A DNA stretch of 57,329 nucleotides from NCBI GenBank assembly GCA_038093975.1, contig JBBPTG010000158.1:1-57329 (forward strand), read 5' to 3'. This DNA comes from Chalciporus piperatus (Eukaryota; Basidiomycota; Agaricomycetes; Boletales; Boletaceae). Positions 34,287 through 45,419 of this stretch are shown piece by piece (the stretch's first letter is position 1; each line of letters starts with the position of its first letter). A program made the position numbers and the translations under genes. The notes under the pieces were generated by a model. That model was given only the letters and a program-made list of their open reading frames with translations, made no database searches and was not told where the DNA came from.

Positions 34287-36909
34287 TCAGTTTGGCAACG
34301 TCACGTTCACGCCTGCTGCAATAGTCCGACCCAGTGTATCATTCACATGCTGGAAGATCAAGCATTGCTTCAAGCGGATATTCATATTGCTCGCTTGACC
34401 CATATGCCAGATGACATTGGAGATCAAATTGTTTTGGTCCTGTTCTGAAAGGCCGTTCCACTGTCCCAACAAGCCGTCAGGGTCACCATTCATGCCTATG
34501 CAGTGTAGGAGGGCAAAGACACTTACGAATATCCTGGGGAGTTCGAAGTCTAATTCACTAGGCTGACTGAGGTACTTGATGGCACCGCCGACCCAGGTGG
34601 TGTGGTTGTCATCGTTGTAGGGACGGACTTCGAGGTTGAGCATATCTTGCTGAGACCAGAAGTTGGGGCGCTTGCCCTGGTTGTTGAAGCTCATGGCACC
34701 ATCACGGAGGAAGTTAGCTAGGATGAGGGATGAGGGTTAGTCGGGCCCGCATCTATAGTACAAGAGTAGCTTACCAACAGGGTTCAAAGGGCAGTTGACC
34801 TAGAAAGGTATCAGATCGGAAGTATCGAGGAAGAAACGAGATTGTTCGCACAGGAAGCTGCTTGTGGTTGACACCAGTACGATAGCGCTGAGCATCTGTA
34901 TGAAAATAAGTCCGTGTAGGGTATACCAGCAGACGAACCAGGAGTACTAACCAGCATAAGCAAACGAGCGTGCTTGAAGCGTCGGGTCCTCGGATAGTTC
35001 AAGCCCATTAGGCTAGATGACGCTTGAGTCTGTGAACTCAAATGACAACAAGGAAACATACCAATTGGGCTGGATCGAAACCGATTTGTTCAACTTCGGC
35101 GAAGTAGTTTGTTCTAGAAAAGGAAACGATGGATGTGCGTTGCGCAGCACACATAATATGATCTCACGGGTTCTGCACGAAAGTGATGCGCCCAATCTCT
35201 TGCAAGGGGATCTCATCAGTGAGCCACTCTGCGGACGATCTCTTTAGGCAAGCCCTTGCCGCACAATACGGAAGCAAGTACCTTTTGTGAGGTCAAAAAC
35301 ATTGTCTGATGCAAAGTCAGTCGCGGATGAAAATCATTAGAATTGATTCTCACATCTGTAGTTCTCGGCTTGTTGAGGGGTCATGATTTGCCAGTAAATG
35401 GTCCAGCTGGGGTAGTTCCCAGACTCAATGGCTTCGTACATATCTTGGATACCAAAGTCAGGGTTCTCGCCAGCTTGCACGATGGACTCGGCGTTAGTGT
35501 TGTTCTTGATGCCCTGGTCACTCATAGCCGTAGTTCTGAACAGCAGCTTTCAGGCTATGCTAGGACTTGGGCAACGGAATTACCCACTTGATGTAGTACC
35601 ACTCAGTGTCGCTTTTTACTGCACGGAAGGTATTGCCACTGAAGCCATTCATGTGTCTGTCGTGGTGTAAGACCCTAAACAAAGCAGTAAAGAGTAGAAC
35701 GAACCGGAAGCCATATGGTGTGCCCAAATCAGACAAGGTGCGCATAACCTACATCGGCGGAGGATGAGCATCCGGAACCATTAAACGCCTCATGGCTGGC
35801 ACTGACCTGGTAGATTGACTCGTTGTTCGAAGACAAGTAGTCTTTTCGGGGATGTCATGATATAAGACTTGGAATAATGTCGAGGCACATACCCCAGAAG
35901 TTCTGTGAAGTGAGTCAGCTTCTAGCATGCAATTGGGTTTGTGTATTGGAAATTCTTACGTTGTGGTCAAGCAAGTGCGTTTGGGGATTGCGCTTCTGAG
36001 AATGAATGAAGTCTACACCATCGTCGGCCCGGGTCAGCTGAGGAGCACGCCCGAAATATTCAACCTACGTGGGAACTTGGCTGGGTCACGAAACCAGAAC
36101 ACAGGATGATTGAGGAAAGCCTTGAACGAGAGTTGAGTTCTGGAGAGCATCTCATGGCGAACAATTCATACTCACCCAGTCAAGGATTCCATCCTCAGTT
36201 CGCAACCTAAAATCGAGTTTAATCCGAAATGACGCCACTTTTTTTTAAATTTCAAAACATACTTAAAGGCGAGGCCGCGAAGGTCTCGAACAGTGTCTGG
36301 GTTTCCAAGGTTCCCGGCGATTGTGGAGAAGCGTCCAGTCACAGGAGTACGCTTTCCAACCGTGTCGAATACCTTGGCCATGCTGTAATTCATGGCGACG
36401 TCGGTGGTGACTTCGAACCACCCATGAGCACCCGCACCCTTGGCGTGGACGACGCGCTCAGGCTGAAACCGCGCCAGGTGATCAGCCACAGGAAGAAACA
36501 GAGAGCACAGTACTTACAACTCGTTCTCGGACGAAGTGTGCAAGTTGCTCGATCTGGAACGCCGCGAATGAGAAGCCATTAACTGTGCGAAAGGTGGCTA
36601 TTTACCAGGTTGGTGGACTGGAGTAACAGGGGGCCAGTGGTTCCCAATCTGTCAGACATATAGGGATTTGGGTACCTATGTAACCAGCATGAGCAAGCGA
36701 GTCGTAGAAAGAACAAATGGATCGAATACTGACGGTTGGCCACCCGAGAGCGTGTACTCAAGCTGAGTAGACGGCTCATTCACGATGGAGTCTTGCTCAT
36801 TCGGGCCTTGGTATATGTCAAAATATGGCTGACTCGCATCGCGCTTGGCATTCGCAGCCACAGACGAAATTCCTGCGAATAAAAGCGTGCTGAGGGTGAA
36901 GAGACGCAT
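34287..36909 (-). CDS. secreted monofunctional catalase
   Basis: Many short exons on the minus strand. The ATG at 36909 opens a signal peptide ([20 protein letters not shown]). Typical heme-catalase motifs follow: [20 protein letters not shown] with the catalytic histidine, [20 protein letters not shown] (after joining the exons at 36029-36086), [41 protein letters not shown] and the heme-tyrosine block [20 protein letters not shown]. The C-terminal helical part ends with [15 protein letters not shown]. The protein breaks down H2O2 to water and O2 and, with the signal peptide, would act outside the cell. It sits in the same 50-kb stretch as three copper radical oxidases and an FAD oxidase that make H2O2. 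A TATAAAG element lies 45 bases upstream of the ATG. Confidence 0.93.
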
Positions 36910-36953
36910 CTTACAAACCTCGTGGTGGTGTGAGTTGAACTGGATTCTGAGAA

Positions 36954-36960
36954 CTTTATA
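36954..36960 (-). promoter_or_regulatory. TATA box of the catalase gene
   Basis: TATAAAG on the minus strand, 45-51 bases upstream of the ATG at 36909. Position and sequence fit a core promoter with a short leader. Confidence 0.55.
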
Positions 36961-38125
36961 GACTTTGGTTGTCGCTAGATGTGCAGCATCTCTTGGCAAG
37001 GGGCCAGGGCATCCAGATTTCAAATCCGTGAGTAGTCTCGGTGCCAGCCGTTGTGGTGACAGCTGATGTATCGGTGCTGAAACATCACCATTCGTGCACA
37101 CGTCGTTCTCCATGGGAAATGTGAACAAGTTTAGCCCTGTTCCTTGGGGCTTTCACCTTCTAGATTTCTGGAAATGAGCTGGCACCGGAGGTTAACACCA
37201 ATATTGGCATGCTGTGCGAGTGCAATGGCTCCGTGGAAGTCGTACCACACCCTTGGGGGACATCCGGTTAGCATTTTGTTACGACACTCACAAGGAAACA
37301 CATGCGATAGCGCAAACCAAAGTTGAAATCTGTGTTCACATTCCGTGACGGGGCTGAAAGACAGCGATTGTCCTGACAGGCTACAACCCTCTCGAGTGTT
37401 ACAACCCGGTACCGAGGGATACCAGCTGATACCAGTCATTAATGTGATCCGAATTTACGCACCTGACAACTTTGAGCGTTAAAAACTGTGGACTTCGGAT
37501 TTTGATGGAAAACAAACAAACAATGCGGGCGTCGGATTCATCCACTTTGATTTCCGAGAGATGCCGTCACGCATCAGATGCAAAAGAAGAGGGGCGAATT
37601 CAGAAGCTGCTTTTGAGAGACTATCTCTCGGAGATCGGCCTCAGAAGCCAGGTTCAGTGCATTCGAGATCGTGTCGCACCCCGGTGAGTGAAACTTGAAG
37701 GTAGACATCGTGAGATCGACCGGTAATGATTGGGGTCCTGTCACCAGACTTGGCGGAGAGGTCCTCCCAGCAAGTCGTTAGCTTGAATGTGTTCACACCT
37801 ACAGTAATCAAAGACGGTGCTGCGCGCGCTGACTCATAACGCATTTGCGTTTGTAATGTGTGGGTCATATCGAATGACCGACTGTTCCCATCTCAACTGT
37901 CTGCCTAGCAGGGGTGATAAATTCCAAGGCAATGCTACACGATCAGAATGACTGAACCCGGGCAAATGCACTGCAACTTGGAGCATGGACGAGTTGTTCA
38001 CGTACTCACTCGATCACAGTCACTTGAGGCTATCACGGATTGATCCCATCAGTTACTGGCATATATTTAACACAGAGACATATTATGTAGGGGCATAACA
38101 AATTATAACTATCGACATCACCAGA
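36961..38125. other. intergenic, no gene recognised
   Basis: Only unconvincing frames. It holds the catalase promoter and the 3' flank of the UNC-93-like gene. Confidence 0.45.
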
Positions 38126-40018
38126 TCATACTTCGGCGTGGGAGGGGACGAATACCGACAACTCCAGGTCGTCCTGGTCGCTGGTCTCGTTGATGCGATA
38201 ATAAATCGTTGGGAAAGCAGCAAGGACTGCCACAACACACAAAACCCATGACGAGATAAGGATCTTGATGAAGGACCTACAAGGATATGATTATTCGAGG
38301 TTATTGGATAGGTCATCGACGAGGAGAGAGAGTTACTCACGGAAAATAGTTCACCTCTGCTCGTCCAGCCGCGGCCGTACCAGCGATTTGCAGACCCTTG
38401 TCTGTGGAGGACGATTATTGGTGTCTCTACAGTGATGGACAAAAGTCCAACTCACAGAAGCCAACAAAAACAGCAAGCTTGGAGATATCGTTGGATATGG
38501 CACCCAACAGCCAAAATATCAACGTGTTCCACATAGAGTCCATGAATCCACAAAAAACGTATAACCAGGCATAGGCAGGGTATGCGGGGTTTGTGTAGTC
38601 CATCAAGGAGGTAAAGACTTGCGGGGACCTGAAATCCGAGTTCTCTTCAATCTAAACATTCTTGAGTAGAGAGGAGGCACATACTTTTGAAAGAAGTATG
38701 CCCAAATGTGGACGGCGAAAACCATGATCAACAAGATAATCCAGCCAGCGAATGCACGAGTTCGACGACTAAACTGCAATCGATCAAGGACTCCGTAGCC
38801 AAGAAACACGGAACCAAGCATCTGCGCTAGCACGAAGAGGAGCGTATTGAGACTCCTCGCGCGAGCGTTAAAGAGAAATTGATTGTAGTTGAATTGCTCT
38901 AGATGTACAAAATGATCCTCAGCTCGTGACATAGTTGGAAAGGTTGGTATACACGACTTACGCCATTCAGTGAAATAACCGCTTACAAGGAACATGGGAA
39001 ATAGGAACAGAACCATGGGATCGATTCGAATTGCACCATAGATGTTGTAGAATTCTCTCTTCCACGACAATTGACGAGGAGTGTTGACCTTCGTGCCATC
39101 CGTTCGAACCACCCGCGCCGGGTTGACCATGAGTAAAGCGAGTAACGCTCCGAAGAGTGTAAGGATAAAGAATCCGGCCTTATGCGCGAAGGTCAGTGCG
39201 ACGCCTTCCGAAGAGTTATACGACCTACATATGTTCCGTTATTGGCTTGATGAACGGAGATCAGATTGATCGTGAACCTATGAGGGTACTAGTACGACGC
39301 TTACCTATGTGGAGCTAGATGGGAGGGGTTATGAGATCATAGATTTCGAGTGGGCTGATCAACTCACTCGTCCACCGAGAGCAGTTTGAAGAGTAATTGC
39401 TGCGCCAACGAGCGAGCCAAGATAAAATACTGAATAGAAGATACCGATGACGAGGCCCTTTCGGTTCTCCGTTGGATACGCCAACATCACGGAGCCTTGT
39501 GCCGTCCAGAAAATACCAGCACAAACTCCAAGGATGCCTATCGCGGCGGCAATGAAGTTGTGTACGCTCGGGTGTTTGCTGACGGCCCTGGAAAATAAAT
39601 GAAGAGATGATGTGTGAATTAAACTGTGATCTTACCAGAAGGAAACGATGTAAAGAGAGTATCCCAATCCTCCACCAAATAAAGAAAGACGGACGCCAAG
39701 TAAATTGACGATCGGCCTATGGAGTATGAGTTTTCTGCAACTTCGATGAAAGTGCGAGACTGACCCAGCAAAGAAAGCGACGATGGAATTGGTGATGATA
39801 TTCGCCAGTGTTCCGTTTGCGAGGGTCTGAAAAGTAATCCGAACATTTCCGGCTAAACTCCCAGAGATGTTGAGCATGCCAGAGGACATAAAACAAACGA
39901 GTCCTAGAATAAACAGTTGAAAATAAGGGTGAAAGTAGAATCCCCTCCGTCCGAGGAGCTGCTCGCGTTGGGAGTCACCCCCCCTCTGCGGTTTCTTGCC
40001 TGTGAAGACGGATTCCAT
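38126..40018 (-). CDS. UNC-93-like membrane transporter
   Basis: A minus-strand gene of about eight exons starting MESVFTGKKPQRGGDSQREQ at 40018. The joined exons give 11-12 hydrophobic helices: FQLFILGLVCFMSSGMLNIS, GILGVCAGIFWTAQGSVMLA with the conserved QG and the nearby YPTENRKG loop, GVALTFAHKAGFFILTLFGA, IDPMVLFLFPMFLVSGYF, FNYNQFLFNARARSLNTL, and SKLAVFVGFYKGLQIAGTAA near the end. This pattern is that of fungal UNC-93/DUF895 transporters in the major facilitator superfamily; substrate is unknown, and some family members regulate ion channels. The C-terminus is LSVFVPSHAEV with a stop at 38126-38128. Two upstream ATGs in the same frame extend to 40087, but the shorter start matches family N-termini. 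Confidence 0.85.
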
Positions 40019-40798
40019 GCGAGTAAAGTGCTGTGTGTTGCAGACCCACCTCAATTCTTGATGCGCGTATTTATGGGTTTTACCCAATGGCTCGAGTCAG
40101 GTACGTCGTTATTATCATACTGTCGGAGGGACTCGGATGACCTACCACGAGGCCATGCCTCGAAAGCACCATTACCGTCCAGTCTTTGAAAGCTGCTGTG
40201 TCAGTGCGCCACATACTATGCTCAAGCGTCGACGTAGAAGTTCTACTAGTGGCAGCAGCCGGCTGCCAGAAGCTGCGCCGCAGCCTTACTGCCACAGCCT
40301 TTTTGACGGGGACCAGTCGCAAAAGGTCAGAGTGGCATCTTGAAGAGGAAGATCATCAATCCCGAGCCACAGCCTTCAAGTTATACCGGTCTCTGGTCTA
40401 GGGGTCTCTAGTCTCGTTCCCAACGTTGTAGGGACCCGTCATCACAGCCACATGTCAAGTCGGAGCTAAAAATCCATAGTCTGGAACCGAGATTAAACGG
40501 TCTCTCATTTATCCACCGGATACAGTTCATCAGAAATTAGGGACAGAAATCAGGCGAATCATCCGACTGAGTGTTGGAATGTTCCGTTCGGAACGTGTCG
40601 GTCGAAGCATATTCTATCAGAAAGATGGCAGCAATAGACTTGCTAGAATCGACTTACGCCTTCCATGTTGATGGGCCCGGCCAGTCGTACGTGTCGTCTG
40701 CCTCAAGCGTGCAGCAGTGACCCATGCTAGCACCTAACTCAGGGGCCGAGACTGAACCTCACGCAAGACAGACTGCTCTTAGTGAGATTATTGTTCGT
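40019..40798. other. intergenic, no gene recognised
   Basis: Contains promoter sequence of the UNC-93-like gene. No open frame with coding character was seen on either strand. Confidence 0.45.
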
Positions 40799-41379
40799 TC
40801 TTCAACCAAGTGTAGTCGTTACCGTATGATAGGAGAGATAAACTCGACATCAGGACAACCGCATCGCTCAACCCGATCTTAAGAACAAGCGTATCTCGTT
40901 CCTGGCGTCTAGGATGTGACAGCGTTTGTTGTCGTAAGATGGCGGGATAGCGTTTCACGTTTACCAGTGGAAGCTTCCAACGTAACCCAGACAGTTCATG
41001 ACACAACGTCTTGAAGTAAAGAGCCAAGGTTCACCGTAGAGGGGCTGGTGACTGGTTCGAGACTCTCAAACTTTGATAGCGTTTGACGGCCCGCGTACCA
41101 ACATCTATCAACCCAATCAAGTCAGCCATCTACTGTATCCACCACCAATCACGCACCTTATGTATCACCAACTCTCAAAACCAAGATGAAAACAAACATT
41201 ATTGGCGAGAACGAAAAGAACAGTAAAGAAAATCGACAACAAGACCAACGAACTTGAACTGTCCGTCCGCAAAACATCGTCATATTCTCCCTCCGTCAGG
41301 ATGCCCCTGCCCCTTCCTGTAGACGTCCGCAGATGACTCGGGAACCGTCAATCTATCACAATGACATCGTCGTTATCTG
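40799..41379. repeat. copy of the UBA2 3' end and flank
   Basis: Matches 44817-45419 in the same orientation, with small indels. Homology begins at TTCTTCAACCAAG and ends within the last codons of UBA2, where both copies encode NDDVIVID plus stop on the minus strand. The duplicated piece thus carries the UBA2 C-terminal tail, terminator region and about 500 bases beyond. Confidence 0.75.
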
Positions 41380-41654
41380 AGATGTTCATTACTTGCACAA
41401 CGGAACCGGGAGTAACTGTCTGACGGTCCTGTCTGACCGCGTTAGTGAAGCTTCTTGAGACTGAAGGGGTTTTACCCAAAGGTTCTGAGGCGAGCTTTTT
41501 GAAGAAGGTGGCGGAGGTTCGCGCTGATCCCAAGTATTGGGTGCCTAATGAACCTGGTGCCAAGTTCTATTAATTACGCAAACACGTGTAATTAGAAACT
41601 GTTGTACTTACTATGGAATTCGTACAAGTGACCCTTATCCGCTCACGCATTTGT
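41380..41654 (-). other. exon-like frame ending in a copied UBA2 tail
   Basis: On the minus strand, a GTAAGT donor (about 41611), a CTAATTA branch-like site and an AG acceptor at about 41568 introduce a frame reading NLAPGSLGTQYLGSARTSA and on to [12 protein letters not shown] with a stop at 41348. The last residues equal the UBA2 C-terminus and come from the duplicated segment. It might be a 3' extension of the phosphotransferase gene or a non-coding junction. I cannot decide from sequence. Confidence 0.3.
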
Positions 41655-42683
41655 TCATCCAAAGTACAACCCCTGTGACATCCTCCGCAGCCACTTTTGC
41701 TGCCTGAAATATGGTCCACAAATGAAAGGGACCAACGCCTTCCAAAACTCGTCGTTCGTTCCACTGATCGTCTCATCCTCATTCTGCCTCGACATCGCCA
41801 CATACTCAAACCACGGTGGATAATATCCTGCCCATCCCCAGTCAATGACCCAAAGGCGGCCGTCTTCACCTACGATGACGTTTCGAAGGTTGAGGTCCTG
41901 ATGTGTCAGAACGAGCGGTTCGGAATTGTCGAATAAATCATTCCTCGAGGGGTCATCTCGAGGCAACTTCTTGGCGTCCATCGCCATCTGGTGGCGCTTG
42001 TTGAAAAATTCTGAGAGCTCAGAATACGAGGCGAATGGACCGCGGTGAGATTGAACTTGACCAAAGATGGGAGATTCACATATCCGTGCTCCTTGCGCGC
42101 TCAGTGGGCCAGGCGGCGTCGTGGCAGACGCCTTCAGGCGACGGAGCTGACGGATATAGCGGCGCAATGTAAAAGCCACACGGATTTTCCGCCACGTCGA
42201 AAGAGTTGGCCAAACGTGAGCTAGTGTTGGACCTGGGATGTAGTCCATGACGATCCAGTAGTCCCATTTGCGTTTCACAACACGGCGGACGCGTGGGACG
42301 GGGATAGTCGTCTCTGCGAACAGGAGGTCGAGCGCGTTCGCTTCTGAGGCGTCTGCAGCGTCTTCGTCCATGTCTTGGGAACCCTTTGCGACGGTGCCGG
42401 GCGTCAGTTTGACGACACCGGCGTCTGGGTGTAGTTTGGAAGCATTCGTTCTGAGCTCGAGGATTTCCTCATTGCTAAGGTGGTCGACGTCCGACTGCTG
42501 GAGACACGTGTACACCGCTATGTGAGCACGGCTGAGGGCGAGCGAATCGAATTTACTCACGACGATGCTTCTCTGTGGTCTCTTGTCCGGTATCACGGAT
42601 GTCAGGATGAGGTCCAGTGCATCTGCAATCATTCCAAGGAAGGCGTAAAACAGCCATTTTCGTGTTCCTTCAGGTGTGTCCAT
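41655..42683 (-). CDS. APH-type phosphotransferase (kinase-like)
   Basis: One minus-strand frame of 342 residues. It shows a kinase-like C-lobe: YWIVMDYIPGPTLAHVWPTL (hinge region), LVLTHQDLNLRNVIVGEDG with the HxDxxxxN catalytic loop, and LWVIDWGWAGYYPPWFEYVA with the metal-binding aspartate. This is the aminoglycoside-phosphotransferase/choline-kinase-like family expanded in basidiomycetes, where substrates are largely unknown. The segment around residues 50-70 (SRAHIAVYTCLQQ) could hide a small in-frame intron. The end (GLYFG, TGA) resembles family C-termini. Its downstream flank contains the copied UBA2 3' end. It probably phosphorylates a small molecule in the cytosol. Confidence 0.85.
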   Translation of the reverse strand: MDTPEGTRKWLFYAFLGMIADALDLILTSVIPDKRPQRSIVVSKFDSLALSRAHIAVYTCLQQSDVDHLSNEEILELRTNASKLHPDAGVVKLTPGTVAKGSQDMDEDAADASEANALDLLFAETTIPVPRVRRVVKRKWDYWIVMDYIPGPTLAHVWPTLSTWRKIRVAFTLRRYIRQLRRLKASATTPPGPLSAQGARICESPIFGQVQSHRGPFASYSELSEFFNKRHQMAMDAKKLPRDDPSRNDLFDNSEPLVLTHQDLNLRNVIVGEDGRLWVIDWGWAGYYPPWFEYVAMSRQNEDETISGTNDEFWKALVPFICGPYFRQQKWLRRMSQGLYFG

Positions 42684-43310
42684 TGAAGTGAATGCGTTGG
42701 GAGACTTGGAGTGTAACCTTAATCGGCCCTTTTAAAAAAGTGCTTAGTAAGAGTTATCGGAGTTTGAATTCGAGTAGACTGACCTTTTTAGGAAGAACAT
42801 TCCCATCGCTCAGAATCTATAATAGTGTTGGTAGTACAGTGTGTATTCAAGGATCCTACCATCAGCCCAGTGTAGGTATTTTTTTCTTTCTCTCCGTAAC
42901 TTTGCATATACAAGTGCCGGAATACATGAACCCATCTGAAAATTTGTCGCATTCACTGTCGATTCAAATTTCACGGTGCTCTTACGACACTTGTGTCTCG
43001 AATGAGTTGCACGCGATCAGGGTATCGAAGTTTGAGGGATATGAGCAGAGATATTGTTTCAACGCTGAAGAGCCCTCTGAGGTTTCATCCTCAGGACCGT
43101 TCACCCAGCTACCAGAGCTGAGCCAAGCGGGACTGCCAGCGAGACTGCTTTTGCAGATGAATCGACCGTTTGATGGAGACAGAGAGATGGTTTGAGGATC
43201 AGACCGGGCCGGTACTCATAGGACGCTGGTTATCCATGGAAGCAGATGGCCTTCAAACGCACCTTAGATAATCATAAATTACTGCCGTGGCTCGGTCAAG
43301 TCCACAAGTG
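42684..43310. other. intergenic, no gene recognised
   Basis: A plus-strand frame of 167 codons (42692-43195) shows no recognised motif, signal peptide or splice pattern and is probably chance. The region also serves as upstream DNA for the phosphotransferase gene. Confidence 0.4.
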
Positions 43311-43676
43311 TTAGTCTGTGCTCGCTTCCGCCTCATCCGTCTGCCTCTCTTGCTCTTTGGTTGCAATCATCCGATCGCGCTCCCGAACAGCCGCGAGTGC
43401 TTGCTCGGCGATGCTCACTAGCTCTCGAATAGATCCTGTATGTTGCAGATACGTCAACTTGCCTACAAGTCAAATACACTCGACTCACTCTCCATGCCTA
43501 GCAGCATCAGTGTCTATTTAGGAACGCTGCACGTCAGCCAACTCAAGATCAAACGACGAAAATAAACACGAACCTGGCGAGCTTCTTGATCCTTCAAGAT
43601 ATCCAACTTCGTACACTCGGCCAGCGTCTTGCTATCCACGATCTCATCCACGAGATTCCATATCCTCTCGTCGACA
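43311..43676 (-). pseudogene. 3' fragment of an unknown gene, cut by the GST duplication
   Basis: Three exons on the minus strand splice in consistent phase through introns at about 43517-43576 and 43439-43492. They read DERIWNLVDEIVDSKTLAEC, KLDILKDQEARQ, TLMLLGMERSIRELVSIAEQ, ALAAVRERDRM and a charged end with a stop at 43311-43313. It looks like a helical, coiled-coil C-terminus. Directly upstream, at 43677, the sequence switches to the start of the duplicated GST segment (CGAACGCACC), so the rest of the gene is missing. I do not recognise the family. Confidence 0.55.
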
Positions 43677-43677
43677 T

Positions 43678-44715
43678 ATCGAACGCACCTTTTGGACAGC
43701 CGGGCATTATGTAAGGAGGACTGGCATCGACAGAGAGGGTACCTGATGTTGTAGCCTTCACTGCGGGAAGTCGATTCATCTTGTCCATCCAGGCAAGTAG
43801 CCGAGGACCCATCAACTCTCCTTCAGGAATCGCCTTGAGATCAGCCATGTCGGGAAGAGGCAAAAATCTGCCTAGGTCAGCTTCTCGCCGAAGACGTATC
43901 CCTCAGGGGACATGGCTGCCTCAATGTCCTTCAGGAACTTCTTGAGATGCTCAACGCGGCTTGATGCTGGCGCGGATTTCGGCATCAGTCAGCTTACCCT
44001 CGTCGTTGGCGGCGACGCGGGGCTTGGCAACGCCTTTCTCCACGGCGGGAAAACCTGGGGTAAGAGGATCTTCACTCAGATGACCGCTCCATCAATAAAT
44101 CATGTGTGCGCACCGTGTGCTGCGGCAAAATTGACGAATTCCCACATCTGCTCAGCGATGAGAGTAGGTATGAATCCGAAGGGGTGGTACTCGTATGCGG
44201 TCTCCGAGTGTGGGACGACGCGGACCTGGTCGTACGTGAGGTCCCTGTAGTTCAGCGCAAGTGTGATGATGCGCGTGAAGGTACTGAACGGTGTACCAAT
44301 GATGGTGAACTGGGGGGACGCCATCGCTTGGATGAGGAGGAGATGAAAGAGAATCAGAGCCTCTTAAACTGCCTGAGGGGAAATCGGACAAGTCCGATGC
44401 CATTCTGTGCGACATTTACGTGGAGTAAGTCGATAATATTCATCCAGGCAAACCGGCCAACCTCTGACTCGCCGTGCTTGAAATTATCTTCCATGCCCGC
44501 TATGCGTGGTTAACCTGAGAGAGCAGATGACCCCTGTCTCGAACGTGAGCCAGGTAACGGTGCTCTTGGGAATCTTCCACTGCGACGTTGATGATGGGGA
44601 TGACCAAGTAATGTCAGTCTTTCCCAGTCTGTCCCGGGAAACCCGATTCTCTCGGGAAAATAAAATGACCGAATACAGCTACAGTCCGTTGCATAATAAA
44701 CTTGAGTCGCGACTT
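43678..44715. repeat. second copy of the GST segment
   Basis: Partner of 27137-28325, about 16.5 kb away, same orientation. It includes the GST gene copy and about 390 bases of its upstream region. The copy has several indels relative to the parent. Confidence 0.75.
43679..44324 (-). pseudogene. decayed copy of the glutathione S-transferase gene
   Basis: Compared with the intact gene at 27162-27907, this copy lacks about 129 bases: FGFIPTL is joined directly to IAEQMWEF. The missing part contains the RESQAIAHYID glutathione-binding segment. The deletion is bounded in the parent by GATGA on both sides (27611-27615 and 27737-27741), as expected for microhomology-mediated loss. Further on, two bases are missing at about 43957 (AACGCGG against AACGCCAGG) and another base near 43855, shifting the frame. 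The start MASPQFTIIGTPFSTFTR survives, as does the upstream region, so a short transcript may still be made. The product could not be an active GST. Confidence 0.85.
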
Positions 44716-44816
44716 CACTGGGAAAGCACCACAATGAAGGAGATATCTTCGGACAGTTGTTCCCCGTAGCATGTAAGGCGTAGGGTATTCGCGAGATCGT
44801 TGATCGTGGATAGCGT

Positions 44817-45419
44817 CTTCAACCAAGCCTAGTCATTACCATACGATAGGAGGGACAGCAATGTAAGCGTCATGATAAGAGGAACTCGACATCAGGACAA
44901 ACACACCGCTCAACTCGATCATAAGAATAAGTGTATCTCGTTCCTGGCTTCGTTACTGTCTAGGATGCGACAGCGTTTGTTGTCGTAAGATGGCGGGATA
45001 ACGTTGCATGTTTACCAGTGGAAGCTTCCAACGTAACCCAGACAGTTCACGACAAAATGTATCGAAGTAAAGAGCCAGGCTGGTGACTGGTTCAAGACTC
45101 TCAAAGATGCCGTTTGATGGGCCGCGTACCAACATCTATACAACCCAATCAAGTCAGCCATCTATTCACATCAAAAGTCAACCACCAGCCACGCACCTCA
45201 TGTGCCACCCACTCTCATAAGCAAGATCAAAACAAACATTATTAGTGAGAACGAAAAGAACAGTAAAGAAAATCGACAACAAGACCAACGAACTTGAACT
45301 GTCTGTCCGCAAAAACATCGTCATATTCCCCCGCCGTCAGGCTGCCCCTGCCCCTTCCTGTGGACGTCCAACCGATGACTCGTGAACCGTCAATCTATCA
45401 CAATGACATCATCGTTATC
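44817..45419. repeat. original UBA2 3' end and flank (partner of 40799-41379)
   Basis: This is the natural downstream region of UBA2 on the minus strand, plus the last codons. Its copy lies 4 kb to the left behind the phosphotransferase gene. Confidence 0.75.

Noticed and set aside
42692..43195. Plus-strand frame of 167 codons
   Set aside because: No motif, no splice support, low-complexity Ser/Leu composition, and overlap with the upstream region of the phosphotransferase gene. Most likely chance.
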